This document shows, piece after piece, positions 1-8,143 of a stretch of 64,000 nt of DNA (its first letter is position 1; every line of letters starts with the position of its first letter). Source of the stretch: Anaerolentibacter hominis (lineage in GTDB: Bacteria; Bacillota; Clostridia; Lachnospirales; Lachnospiraceae); assembly GCF_032380675.1 (NCBI RefSeq), contig NZ_JAWDIX010000004.1, positions 146,896 to 210,895 on the forward strand, written 5' to 3'. The position numbers and the translations under genes were made by a program. A model generated the notes under the pieces. The model was not told the DNA's origin. It ran no database searches and saw only the letters and a list, made by a program, of their open reading frames with translations.

Positions 1-750
1 ATGCAGCTGGTGGATGAGCTGGACGGCCGCCGTCCGAACGCGGTATTTATCAAAGGACAGCTGGTTGCTGAGAACGGAAACTACATAGCAAAAGATCCTG
101 CTGAGAAAAAATATGATTTCCCGAATACGGTCAATATGGAGCAGCTTCAGACAGCGGATGATTTCCGCCTGAAAGCACCGGAAGGCTGCGGGGATAAAGT
201 AAAGACCCTGATTATGGAGCCGGTGACAAAGGGTATTGTAATGAAGGGTTCCATGGAAGAACTGCCTGTTGTCAATGGCTATGTTACTCTGGGAGATCAT
301 GATGACCTGCAGTTTGTGTGCATAGCAAATCGTTATGGTACCGGAACCAAGAGTATAGTTGTAATGAGAAATTATGGGCTGAAAGAAGGGGCGGTTGCTT
401 CTACCGTATCCCATGACAGCCATAACTTTACGGTTATATATAAGGACGCTGAGGATGCCCTTGCGGCGGCTCAGGAACTGAAACGTACCGGCGGCGGTAT
501 GTGCGCAGTAAAGGAAGGCAAGATCTTATATACCCTTCCTCTGCCGGTAGCGGGGCTTATGTCCACCCTTCCCTGTGAGCCTCTGGCAAAGGAGATTGAG
601 ACGATGGAGAAGGCAATGCTGTCTCTGTGTCCGGACGAGTCCTCTATTCTGATGATTGCCTGCCTTGCCCTGCCGGTAAGACCAGGCCTGATTATGACGG
701 ATATAGGCATTGTTGACGGTCTGACCCAGGAATTTGTCAGCCAGTTTTAA
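1..750 (+). CDS. ade: Adenine deaminase, C-terminal part (gene starts before the window)
   Basis: This is the 3' end of an adenine deaminase (adenine + H2O to hypoxanthine + NH3, purine salvage). The reading frame is open from base 1, and the ATG at base 1 is an internal methionine: it aligns with about residue 344 of the complete copy that follows (shared ELDGR.P.AVF.G.L.AE and PVAGLMSTLPCE). The metal-binding amidohydrolase part is therefore outside the window. A hairpin terminator separates it from the second copy, so the two may be expressed separately. It could also be called an adenine deaminase C-terminal domain protein. The assignment is secure because of the full-length neighbour. 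Confidence 0.9.
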   Translation: MQLVDELDGRRPNAVFIKGQLVAENGNYIAKDPAEKKYDFPNTVNMEQLQTADDFRLKAPEGCGDKVKTLIMEPVTKGIVMKGSMEELPVVNGYVTLGDHDDLQFVCIANRYGTGTKSIVVMRNYGLKEGAVASTVSHDSHNFTVIYKDAEDALAAAQELKRTGGGMCAVKEGKILYTLPLPVAGLMSTLPCEPLAKEIETMEKAMLSLCPDESSILMIACLALPVRPGLIMTDIGIVDGLTQEFVSQF

Positions 751-756
751 AATAGA

Positions 757-792
757 ACAGGCATCGGACTTATGAGCCGGTGCCTGTATTTA
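757..792 (+). terminator. Hairpin terminator between the two adenine deaminase genes
   Basis: Inverted repeat with arms 757-767 and 777-787 (one G-U pair), followed by a T-rich stretch ATTTATTT. The tail is imperfect, so read-through into the next gene is possible. Confidence 0.55.
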
Positions 793-824
793 TTTAAAAA
801 TACAAAGGAGGAGGGGACTGCGCT

Positions 825-2600
825 ATGAGAGTAATTGAAAATAGAGACCGAAGCCGTCTGATTGCGGCGGCTATGCAGAAAATACCCTGTGATCTGACCA
901 TTGAAAACGTAAAGTTTGTGAATGTGATTACGGGTGAAATTTATCCCGCCAGCGTGGATATCCTGGACGGCATTGTCATCCGGGTGCGCACAGAAGGGGA
1001 AATGACGAAGAAGCCCAGTAACGAGATTTATGACGGCAAAGGAAATTATCTGGTGCCGGGATTTATTGATATTCATATGCATATTGAGAGTACAATGATG
1101 ATACCGGAAAACTTTGGCCGGGCTGCAATTCTGTGCGGAACGACAAGTGTGTTTGTTGATCCGCACGAGATTGGCAATGTAATGGGTATTCCCGGTGTAA
1201 GATTTATGGTGGAGAATGCAAGGAAATCTCCGGTCCGCCAGTTCAATTTGGCTCCATCCTGTGTGCCTTCTGTTCCCGGAGTAGAAGGGGCGGGGGCCGA
1301 ATTTAATGCGGGAGAGATCGCTGATTTGCTGGGTATGGATGGAGTTTACGGCATTGCGGAGGTAATGGATTTTGTCAATGTGGTGCAGGATGCGCCTAGA
1401 ATGCATGATATCGTGGAAGAAGGGCTTAAGAGAGACTGTCTGATCCAGGGCCACGCGCCGGGCGTGCTGGGCAAAGAACTGGCGGCTTATATACTGGCCG
1501 GGCCTACCGATAACCACAGTCTGAGCACGGCGGAGGAAGCCTGCCAGGATCTGCGGGCGGGGCTCTACGCCAACTTCCAGGAAAGCTCCCTCTCTGCCAG
1601 AAGAATGCCGGAACTTTTAAAGGGGATCAAAAACCACAGATGGCACGATCATGTAACGCTCTGTACGGATGATGTCCATGCCAAGGACCTTATGGAGACA
1701 GGTCATGTCAACAGACTGATCAAGTCTGTACTTATGGAGGGAATTGATCCTGTAGAAGCAATCCGCTGGGCTACCTATAATTCGGGCCGGGATTCCGGCT
1801 TTAGGGATCTGGGAGCAATTGCGCCAGGGTATGTCGCGGATATCCAGCTGCTAGGGGAGCTGGACGGAAGAAATCCGGAGGCAGTCTTTGTGGCAGGAAA
1901 ACTGGCTGCCGAGCATGGAGTACTTGTCGGCGAATACAAAGAAGACGAAGGTTCCGCGTTCCAGCCGGAAAATACGGTGCATATAGACTACATTACAGGG
2001 CCTGACATGTTCCGCCTGAAAGCGCCGGTAGAAAATGGCACCGTACGGGCAGCTGTGATGGACTATGATTATAACGGCACCGGGAAAACAGAAGTTGTGT
2101 ATGAGGAAGTGCCTGTCCGGGACGGATATGTAGATATCAGCGGCAAAGATGAACTGCACTATATGAGTGTATGGAACCGCCATAAAAGTACGGATCACAC
2201 CATTACTCTCTGCAGGAACTTCGGACTTTTAAAGGGAGCTATGGGCAGCACAATAGCCCATGACTGCCATAATCTGGTCTTGGCTTACCGGGACAGGGAG
2301 GATGCGCATCTGGCCGCCAGAGCTCTGGCCGAATGTGGAGGAGGTATCTGCGCGGTACATCAGGGTGAGGTGAAGGGTCTGCTGAAGCTTCCGGTAGCCG
2401 GCCTGATGAGTACGCTTCCATGCGAGAAACTGGTTCCGGAGATCGGGGCGGCGGAGGCAGCGGTAGATCAGCTGTGCGACCGAAAGGGAAAATTGATGAA
2501 GGCGGCCATTCTTTCCCTGGCCTGTATCCCGATGGCGGTTATTACAGACAGGGGATTAGTCGATGGTCGGACCCAGAAATTCTATGAGTTGTTTCAATAA
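825..2600 (+). CDS. ade: Adenine deaminase (second, complete copy)
   Basis: Hydrolyses adenine to hypoxanthine and ammonia in the cytosol. The protein has 591 residues, usual for bacterial adenine deaminases. The amidohydrolase metal motif HMHIES is at residues 84-89, followed by DPHEIGN, GHAPG and the late CTDDVHAKDL motif typical of this family. The C-terminal third carries the conserved PVAGLMSTLPCE segment. The start is the ATG after a strong AAAGGAGGAGG site at about 805-815. It directly follows a paralogue; the two C-terminal parts are clearly related but diverged, which points to an old tandem duplication and not a recent one. Whether both use adenine cannot be told from sequence. Confidence 0.95.
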   Translation: MRVIENRDRSRLIAAAMQKIPCDLTIENVKFVNVITGEIYPASVDILDGIVIRVRTEGEMTKKPSNEIYDGKGNYLVPGFIDIHMHIESTMMIPENFGRAAILCGTTSVFVDPHEIGNVMGIPGVRFMVENARKSPVRQFNLAPSCVPSVPGVEGAGAEFNAGEIADLLGMDGVYGIAEVMDFVNVVQDAPRMHDIVEEGLKRDCLIQGHAPGVLGKELAAYILAGPTDNHSLSTAEEACQDLRAGLYANFQESSLSARRMPELLKGIKNHRWHDHVTLCTDDVHAKDLMETGHVNRLIKSVLMEGIDPVEAIRWATYNSGRDSGFRDLGAIAPGYVADIQLLGELDGRNPEAVFVAGKLAAEHGVLVGEYKEDEGSAFQPENTVHIDYITGPDMFRLKAPVENGTVRAAVMDYDYNGTGKTEVVYEEVPVRDGYVDISGKDELHYMSVWNRHKSTDHTITLCRNFGLLKGAMGSTIAHDCHNLVLAYRDREDAHLAARALAECGGGICAVHQGEVKGLLKLPVAGLMSTLPCEKLVPEIGAAEAAVDQLCDRKGKLMKAAILSLACIPMAVITDRGLVDGRTQKFYELFQ

Positions 2601-2641
2601 AACATAGAATTCGACAATATTCGGAATAATGAATGAAGCTG

Positions 2642-2688
2642 ACAGGTTCCCGGAGACAGACACTGTGCTTTGCGGGAACCTGTTTTTA
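2642..2688 (+). terminator. Intrinsic terminator after ade
   Basis: Perfect 11-bp stem, arms 2642-2652 and 2673-2683, followed by TTTTATT. A palindromic repeat begins right after the T-run. Confidence 0.85.
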
Positions 2689-2690
2689 TT

Positions 2691-2740
2691 ACATAGAAAG
2701 TTCTCCAAACTTTCCTATGTTGCCCGCTTTGTTACGGGAA
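2691..2740. repeat. Dispersed palindromic repeat, family A, short copy
   Basis: Arms 2691-2702 and 2708-2720 with loop CTCCA; the core GAAAGTTCTCCAAACTTTC is shared with the copies at 46852 and 60234. One G is missing from the left arm. The following TGCCCGCTTTG...ACGGG hairpin resembles a segment downstream of the 60234 copy. Confidence 0.75.
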
Positions 2741-2776
2741 AAAAGGATTCTGCCGCGGATACGGCAGAATCCTTTT
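2741..2776. terminator. Strong bidirectional terminator-like hairpin
   Basis: Perfect 15-bp stem, arms 2741-2755 and 2762-2776, with A-rich 5' and T-rich 3' edges, so it could stop transcription from either side. It lies after the first terminator and the repeat. Confidence 0.65.
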
Positions 2777-2931
2777 CCAAATTAATGTATTAAAATGGGG
2801 AGAAGAAATAAAAAACAAAAAATCATCTTATCTAACAAGCTAGTTATATTGTAAACAACAAATATGAGGAAAATATGACTTCATTGAATACAATTTGTGA
2901 ACAATTGAGTTCATAAATTGTACTATAGACG

Positions 2932-3064
2932 CAATAGGAATAGGGTGGAAAAACAGAGCTTTGCACTGGGAGCATACCATATGTTGATATGTGAGCGAGA
3001 TTATATATCAACATATGGTATAGAGCGTAGCGCCGCAGGCGCTTTTGCCGCCCTGTTCCTATTG
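2932..3064 (+). ncRNA. Candidate structured RNA or palindromic element of unknown role
   Basis: Outer arms 2932-2945 and 3051-3064 pair over 14 bp with one G-U. Inside are a perfect 16-bp hairpin (2975-2990 with 3005-3020) and a small GC hairpin GCGCCGCAGGCGC (3030-3042). A weak promoter (TGAACA 2898-2903, 17-bp spacer, TACTAT 2921-2926) would start transcription almost exactly at the base of the outer stem. The pairing is seen directly. That it acts as an RNA is inference; it may instead be a mobile palindromic element. Confidence 0.4.
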
Positions 3065-3090
3065 GAAAATGCCTCTTTCCTGGTTCATTC

Positions 3091-3119
3091 TTGCAGACAG
3101 AACCAGTTTAGGGTATGAT
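3091..3119 (+). promoter_or_regulatory. Sigma-A-type promoter for rlmH
   Basis: TTGCAG (3091-3096), 17-bp spacer, TATGAT (3114-3119). A perfect 7-bp inverted repeat CTGGTTC/GAACCAG (3080-3086 and 3100-3106) flanks the -35 element and could be an operator. Confidence 0.55.
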
Positions 3120-3163
3120 AATTCAAAAGACAGACAAGAGAAAGAACCGGAGGACGGCGCCAG

Positions 3164-3646
3164 ATGAAAATTACCATATTGTGTGTGGGGAAGATAAAAG
3201 AAGCTTACTTTACAGGAGGAATCCGGGAATATGAAAAGAGGCTGAGCCGTTACTGCAAACTGGATATTATCGAGGTAGCAGATGAGAAAACTCCGGATGG
3301 AGCGAGTGAGGCCCAGGAGACTGCGATCAGAAGAAAAGAGGGAGAACGCCTGTTAAAGCAGCTTAAGGATGAGAACGCCTATGTGATAGCGCTTGCTATC
3401 GAGGGGAAACAGAGGGATTCTCTGGAGTTTGCAAGGCTTATAGATGAGCTGGGAATCAGAGGTGTCAGCCATCTGGTGTTTATCATAGGAGGTTCGCTGG
3501 GGCTTGACGAGGCGGTGCTTGCACGGGCGGACGAGAAATTAAGTTTTTCCAATATGACATTTCCCCATCAGCTGATGCGGGTGATTCTGCTGGAACAGAT
3601 CTATCGGGGCTATCGGATTATAAAAGGGGAGCCCTACCATAAATAG
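3164..3646 (+). CDS. rlmH: 23S rRNA (pseudouridine-1915 N3) methyltransferase RlmH
   Basis: Methylates pseudouridine 1915 in helix 69 of 23S rRNA using S-adenosylmethionine, on assembled ribosomes. The 160-residue length fits this SPOUT-class family. Visible signatures are HLVFIIGGSLGL (the glycine-rich turn of the trefoil knot) and the C-terminal FSNMTFPHQLMRVILLEQ...YRIIKGEPYHK that is close to invariant in RlmH. The start ATG follows an AACCGGAGGA site. It appears to head a short run with the HAD, HD and Nudix genes. Confidence 0.96.
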   Translation: MKITILCVGKIKEAYFTGGIREYEKRLSRYCKLDIIEVADEKTPDGASEAQETAIRRKEGERLLKQLKDENAYVIALAIEGKQRDSLEFARLIDELGIRGVSHLVFIIGGSLGLDEAVLARADEKLSFSNMTFPHQLMRVILLEQIYRGYRIIKGEPYHK

Positions 3647-3666
3647 ACAGATTGAGGAGGAAAATC

Positions 3667-4353
3667 GTGGAGCATAAGTTCAGAACATTACTGTTGGATG
3701 TGGATGGAACACTGCTGGATTTTAAAGCCTGTGAAAAGGCGGCGCTGGAGCAGGTTTTTAAAAAATACGGCATTGCCCTTACTGAGGAAGTCAGGAAGAC
3801 CTATCATGAAATAAATAATGAACTCTGGGGCAGATATGAAAAGGGAGAGATTGACCGTGATACGGTGATTTATACCCGGTTTGGCCGGCTTTTTGAACTG
3901 ACCGGCGTGGACGGAGACGGTATTGCTTTTGAGGATGATTATCAGGAGCTGCTGGGCGAAAGCCACGTCCTGATGGACGGAGCGCTGGAGGTCGTGGATT
4001 ATCTCTCAAAGCGTTATGATTTATATGTGGTAACAAACGGCGTTACACAGACCCAGATACAGAGACTTTCTGACTCCGGCCTTATGCCCTATATGAAGGA
4101 GGTGTTTGTTTCTTCCGATACCGGTTATCAAAAGCCGCAGAAAGAGTATTTCGATTATTGTTTTGTGCGTATTCCGGACTTTGACGGCTCCAGGGCCCTG
4201 ATCGTGGGAGACTCGCTCTCTTCCGATATTCTGGGAGGAAACCGGGCGGGGATTTCAACCTGCTGGATGAATCCGGAGGGGCAGCCAATCGAAGATGGAA
4301 TAAAGGCCGATTTTGAAATAAAGAATCTGAGAGAGTTGATGGAATTCCTGTAG
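3667..4353 (+). CDS. HAD-family hydrolase, YjjG-type nucleotidase
   Basis: A haloacid-dehalogenase-superfamily phosphatase of 228 residues, closest by motif to the YjjG/noncanonical pyrimidine nucleotidase group that dephosphorylates nucleoside monophosphates. Motif I is LLDVDGTLLDF near the N terminus (nucleophile Asp and acid/base Asp), motif II VVTNG, motif III lysine in GYQKPQKEYF, and motif IV GDSLSSDILGG. I chose the GTG at 3667 because GAGGAGG lies 6 bases upstream; an in-frame TTG at 3652 lies before that site. Exact substrate unknown. It follows rlmH by 20 bp. Confidence 0.85.
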   Translation: MEHKFRTLLLDVDGTLLDFKACEKAALEQVFKKYGIALTEEVRKTYHEINNELWGRYEKGEIDRDTVIYTRFGRLFELTGVDGDGIAFEDDYQELLGESHVLMDGALEVVDYLSKRYDLYVVTNGVTQTQIQRLSDSGLMPYMKEVFVSSDTGYQKPQKEYFDYCFVRIPDFDGSRALIVGDSLSSDILGGNRAGISTCWMNPEGQPIEDGIKADFEIKNLRELMEFL

Positions 4354-4420
4354 CCGCGGGTATATAAACCGGGCTGCCTGTGAAACGGTCAGGAAAGAGA
4401 CGGAAGGGATGGGTATAAAG

Positions 4421-4924
4421 ATGGCAAGAAAAGAAGAATTGATCCGGGAAATGATAATGTATTACAACCGTGATCCGAAGAGAATCCAGCATTTTATGAA
4501 GGTGTATTCCTTTGCCCGAACCATCGGCATACTGGAAAATATTCCGGAGGAAGAACAGGAGATTCTGGAGACAGCAGCGATCGTTCATGACATTGGAATC
4601 CGGATCAGTGAAAAGAAATATCACTGCAGTACGGGCAGCTATCAGGAGCTGGAAGGTCCGCCTGCCGCACGGCCTATGCTGGAAAGGCTGGGTTATGGAG
4701 ATGAGATCATTGGCAGAGTATGTTATCTGATCGGGCACCATCACACTTACTCCAATATCAAAGGAATGGACTATCAGATTTTGGTAGAAGCGGACTTCCT
4801 GGTAAATATTTATGAGGATGAAATGCCTGAAACGACGATACGAAATGTAAGAAGCAACATTTTCCGTACGCAGGCCGGGATTTTTCTGCTGGATGAAATG
4901 TACCTGAAACCTCGTACAAATTGA
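4421..4924 (+). CDS. HD-domain phosphohydrolase
   Basis: A 167-residue HD-superfamily protein, predicted metal-dependent phosphohydrolase. The HD doublet is in AAIVHDIGIR, and further histidines follow in LIGHHHTYSN; the late Asp is in LVEADFLVNIYED. The length fits stand-alone bacterial HD proteins of unknown substrate. The ATG at 4421 is preferred because GGAAGGG sits 12 bases upstream; an ATG at 4409 directly abuts that site. It is followed after 13 bp by a Nudix gene, which suggests co-transcription and a housekeeping role in nucleotide clean-up, though this is only inference. Confidence 0.8.
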   Translation: MARKEELIREMIMYYNRDPKRIQHFMKVYSFARTIGILENIPEEEQEILETAAIVHDIGIRISEKKYHCSTGSYQELEGPPAARPMLERLGYGDEIIGRVCYLIGHHHTYSNIKGMDYQILVEADFLVNIYEDEMPETTIRNVRSNIFRTQAGIFLLDEMYLKPRTN

Positions 4925-4937
4925 GGGGAGACTTTTG

Positions 4938-5489
4938 ATGGAATTGTTTGACCTGCTGGATGAGCGTGGCGCTAAGACAGGATATAAAAAGGAGCGGGAA
5001 GCGGTGCACCGGGACGGAGACCGGCATGGTACGGTACATATCTGGTTAACCCGGAGAAATCAGGATACAGGAAGGCATGAACTTCTGCTGCAGAAACGAA
5101 GCAGTGAGAAAGATGCATTCCCAGGATGTTATGATATTTCATCTGCCGGTCATATCCAGGCGGGAGACGAACCGCTGCCGTCAGCCCTGAGAGAGCTTGA
5201 GGAAGAGCTGGGAATTGTAGCTTCGCCGGAAGAACTGCGGCTGGTATTCGTATATGAGGACTATATCAATACTTTTTTTCATGGAAAGCCGTTCGTAAAT
5301 CTGGAATGGTCCTACGTTTATCTGTTGGAACTGGATGTGAATCCAGCGGAATTAAAGCTTCAGGAAGAAGAGGTTTCCGCAGTGAAATGGATGGCCTGCA
5401 CCGAACTGGAGCGGGAGATTAAGACGGGAAATCCGGACTATTGTGTTTCTGAAGAAGAATTTTTCCGCCTGATGGAATATTTGAAATAA
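4938..5489 (+). CDS. Nudix hydrolase, YfcD/isopentenyl-isomerase-like type
   Basis: A 183-residue Nudix protein. The Nudix box is AGHIQAGDE...ALRELEEELGI (G-x5-E-x7-REUXEEXGU, about residues 75-97), which binds the divalent metals for hydrolysis of X-diphosphates. The N-terminal part (FDLLDERGAKTGYKKEREAVHRDG) is the domain seen in the YfcD and IPP-isomerase-like subgroup. The ATG at 4938 follows GAGGGGAG. Substrate is not predictable from sequence. A terminator follows, so this probably ends the rlmH-HAD-HD-Nudix run. Confidence 0.85.
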   Translation: MELFDLLDERGAKTGYKKEREAVHRDGDRHGTVHIWLTRRNQDTGRHELLLQKRSSEKDAFPGCYDISSAGHIQAGDEPLPSALRELEEELGIVASPEELRLVFVYEDYINTFFHGKPFVNLEWSYVYLLELDVNPAELKLQEEEVSAVKWMACTELEREIKTGNPDYCVSEEEFFRLMEYLK

Positions 5490-5506
5490 CTATATGCTTA
5501 TAGCTG

Positions 5507-5545
5507 GAACCTTTACGGAGCGTGATGCTCGGAAGGTTCTTTTTT
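5507..5545 (+). terminator. Intrinsic terminator after the Nudix gene
   Basis: Arms GAACCTT/AAGGTTC (5507-5513, 5533-5539) with an inner GAGC/GCTC stem, followed by seven or more T. Confidence 0.85.
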
Positions 5546-5668
5546 TTATTTATGCAAACGTTAAAAAAGTGAGCCTTTTTGAAGATAAGTGACGTCTTAA
5601 TTTATAAAGAGAGAATTGTAAATGGTTATATGACGGATTGCGTCGTTCTTCTAAGAGGAGGAATTGCT

Positions 5669-8131
5669 GTGAGAAAATTTATGAAAGGATTATCCCTGTT
5701 TCTTGTCCTGTTTCTGGTCAGCGGGGCCGTGTTGCCGCCGGTTTCTGCGAAGGCAGATGAACTGGAGCCGGAACCTGGTCCTGAGGTTACCTATACGGTT
5801 ACCTATAAGCAGGGGACTGCGGCAGATGGAGAGGCGCCTGTTGATGAAACCCTGTATACAGAGGGCGAATCGGCAGTGATACAGGATAATATAGGAGGCC
5901 TGGTCCACAATAAGGGGAATGATAAGTTTTCGTTTGCCGGCTGGACCGCATCACCTGGCAGTCAGGATGTGGAATACGTTCCGGGGGAATCGTATGAAAT
6001 GTACGGGAATCTGACATTATACCCGGTATTTATAAAAGACAATGACGAAGGCGGGACGGACCCTGTTTATTATACGGTCCGGTTTGCGGCAGGTGCGGGC
6101 GGATCGGTGGAAGAATTATCCTATCAGGCAGAGCCGGGCTCTGTGCTGAGTGAAGCGGTGACTTCAGTGCCGGTGCCCAGCCCTGATGAGTTTTTTGGAT
6201 TTTCCGGCTGGTATCTGGAAGGCAGCAGGATCGCAGGCAGCAATGATGAGCTTCTGGCAGTACTTCGTGAAATGACGGCTGACCAGGACTATACCTTCAC
6301 GGCTGTATTTGAGATTATCAGCAATAAGCCTACCCATCAGCTGACCATACGATATGAATTCTGCCCGGAATGCAGAGGGGATGAAACTCTCCTTCCAATC
6401 GAACATATTTCCTATGAAAAAGAAGGTTCGAGGTATTTTGTGTCAGTTCAGTCCATTGACGGATATATCAGTGATCCGGAAAATATGGTCATTGGAGAGA
6501 TGGGAACGGAAGATGTAGTCAGAACGGTGGTTTATCATAAGGATGCCGACGGCAACAATGAGGCGGACTGTAAAAAAGAAGAGGCTTATTATACTGTCGA
6601 ATACATTCTGGACCCGGAGCTGGCGGATGAGTATGTCCTGACCAAGGGCAGTGAAGGTACCAGATATGCGGAGCAGAAAAAGGTCGGAGACAGAATGACG
6701 GCTTTTGGAGTCTGGCTTTTTGACAAAGAGACGAAAAAGATCCCGACCTACGCCGTCTCTATGACTCTGTTGGAAACGGTAAGCGGGACGAAGAGCGGCA
6801 GCCCGATTACGTTTGACGCGGGCCAGGTACTGTCCGTAAATGCATCAAATGCCCAGGAGGACGCCATGGTCGATTATACTACCGGCTTTGGCCACACTCT
6901 GTTTGAAGAGGGAACTACCGTCCGAATCATGGTAACCGCGCTTCATACAAATGCTTATAAGGTGGAATATGTGCTGGATGAAGAGCTGAGGGACCGCTAT
7001 GTTCTCTCTGCCGGAACAGATGGAATAACCTGCACACAGAAAAAGAAAACCTCTGATAGAATCACTTCATTCAATGTATTTCTGAGGGATAAGGAAACAG
7101 ATAAGAATTTCTTTGCCGTATCCATGGAGCTGCAAAATGATGTGGCAGGAACGAAGGACGGGAAAGAGTATCACTATGAAAAAGGCACGATTGTATCGGT
7201 TAACGCAGATAACGAACGCGGTGATGCAAAAGTAAACTATGATATTAATTTTGGCCATGTATATTTTAAAGAGGGAACTGTAATTCAGATATTGGTCAAA
7301 GCAGTTTCCCATACGGTGAAGTTTTATGACGGAGAGACGGTTCTGAAGTCTCAGAATGTACTCCACGGCGGTACTGCTGCTGCACCGGATGCACCGGAGA
7401 AAGAGGGAAAGAAATTTAAAGACTGGGATTCCAGAGATTATGAAAAGGTCTTAAAGGACACGGATATTCATGCGGTTTATGAAGATAAGGAAGACGATTC
7501 CGGTTCCGCAGGCCCGGTTCCTGTCGTCCCCGGACCAGATACGTCGAATACGCCGGACACACCAAATACACCAAACATCCCGAATGTGCCGGATACACCG
7601 GACACAAGTCCAACAGATCCGCAACAGCCAGGGCAGGAGCCATCCGGCGGAGAGCCGTCTGATACACCGTCAAACGAGGAGAATCCAGTCAGTATTGATA
7701 CTCCTGCAACCGATATAATCGAAGGCGCGGATCAGCCTGTTAATCAGCCGGCAGTGACTCGTCCCGTTGGTGTGGCAGGTGTGACGGTTACCAATCAGAC
7801 ACCGGCTTTGCCGGAAACAGTGACAATTCCGGATAACGAAGTGCCCCTTGGCAATTCTCCGGCAGCCGATGAACTTCAGGTCGCCGGCCAGTCCAATAAC
7901 ACTGGCTATGATCTGAATGTAAATAATCTGGAGAAACTGGAGGATGGACCGATACCGCTCGGAGCGGGCCCGGAGGGAATGGAAGAGAGCCAACCTGCCT
8001 GCATCCTGCATTTTATACTGATTCTGGCCGCTTTTCTGGTGCTTGGTGCAAATTCATTGAATCTGCACATCAGGGAAAAAAAGATAAAGAAGCTGGAAGA
8101 ACTGCTGAAAGCAATGGAATATAACAGATAG
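5669..8131 (+). CDS. Large secreted, membrane-anchored surface protein with InlB-type and tandem repeats
   Basis: An 820-residue surface protein of unknown partner. Start: GTG at 5669 with GAGGAGGA 6 bases upstream. The N terminus (KFMKGLSLFLVLFLVSG, then PVSA) is a clear signal peptide. In order: an InlB B-repeat-like module (about residues 35-120), a second similar one (130-215), a MucBP-like segment with a CPEC motif (220-300), two tandem copies of a ~120-residue unit (about 307-428 and 429-547), another InlB-like module with FKDWDSRDY (548-610), a Pro/Thr/Asn/Asp-rich linker (611-660), low-complexity sequence, a transmembrane helix (about 779-798) and a short Lys-rich tail. No LPxTG sorting motif is present, so it would be held by the helix. 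Probably adhesion or cell-envelope related; the function is unproven. Confidence 0.8.
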   Translation: MRKFMKGLSLFLVLFLVSGAVLPPVSAKADELEPEPGPEVTYTVTYKQGTAADGEAPVDETLYTEGESAVIQDNIGGLVHNKGNDKFSFAGWTASPGSQDVEYVPGESYEMYGNLTLYPVFIKDNDEGGTDPVYYTVRFAAGAGGSVEELSYQAEPGSVLSEAVTSVPVPSPDEFFGFSGWYLEGSRIAGSNDELLAVLREMTADQDYTFTAVFEIISNKPTHQLTIRYEFCPECRGDETLLPIEHISYEKEGSRYFVSVQSIDGYISDPENMVIGEMGTEDVVRTVVYHKDADGNNEADCKKEEAYYTVEYILDPELADEYVLTKGSEGTRYAEQKKVGDRMTAFGVWLFDKETKKIPTYAVSMTLLETVSGTKSGSPITFDAGQVLSVNASNAQEDAMVDYTTGFGHTLFEEGTTVRIMVTALHTNAYKVEYVLDEELRDRYVLSAGTDGITCTQKKKTSDRITSFNVFLRDKETDKNFFAVSMELQNDVAGTKDGKEYHYEKGTIVSVNADNERGDAKVNYDINFGHVYFKEGTVIQILVKAVSHTVKFYDGETVLKSQNVLHGGTAAAPDAPEKEGKKFKDWDSRDYEKVLKDTDIHAVYEDKEDDSGSAGPVPVVPGPDTSNTPDTPNTPNIPNVPDTPDTSPTDPQQPGQEPSGGEPSDTPSNEENPVSIDTPATDIIEGADQPVNQPAVTRPVGVAGVTVTNQTPALPETVTIPDNEVPLGNSPAADELQVAGQSNNTGYDLNVNNLEKLEDGPIPLGAGPEGMEESQPACILHFILILAAFLVLGANSLNLHIREKKIKKLEELLKAMEYNR

Positions 8132-8143
8132 GAGGATGGACAT

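Larger units (their letters stand above)
2601..3163. other. 563-bp gap between ade and rlmH
   Basis: It holds, in order: the ade terminator, a palindromic repeat copy (2691-2740), a second strong bidirectional terminator hairpin (2741-2776), an AT-rich stretch, a structured element (2932-3064), and the rlmH promoter (3091-3119). I see no convincing protein gene. A 66-codon open frame at 2918-3118 runs across the hairpins and resembles nothing I know. Confidence 0.7.

Noticed and set aside
747..1517. Long open frame on the - strand opposite the second adenine deaminase gene
   Set aside because: It lies opposite a clearly conserved gene and has no family motifs or ribosome binding site; it is a shadow of the coding strand.
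2942..2949. GGGTGGAA near 2943 as part of a T-box
   Set aside because: It lacks the rest of the T-box consensus and the antiterminator, and no aminoacyl-tRNA-linked gene follows.
2918..3118. A 66-codon open frame before rlmH
   Set aside because: It runs through strong hairpins and a promoter, lacks a good ribosome binding site, and the product resembles no protein I know.
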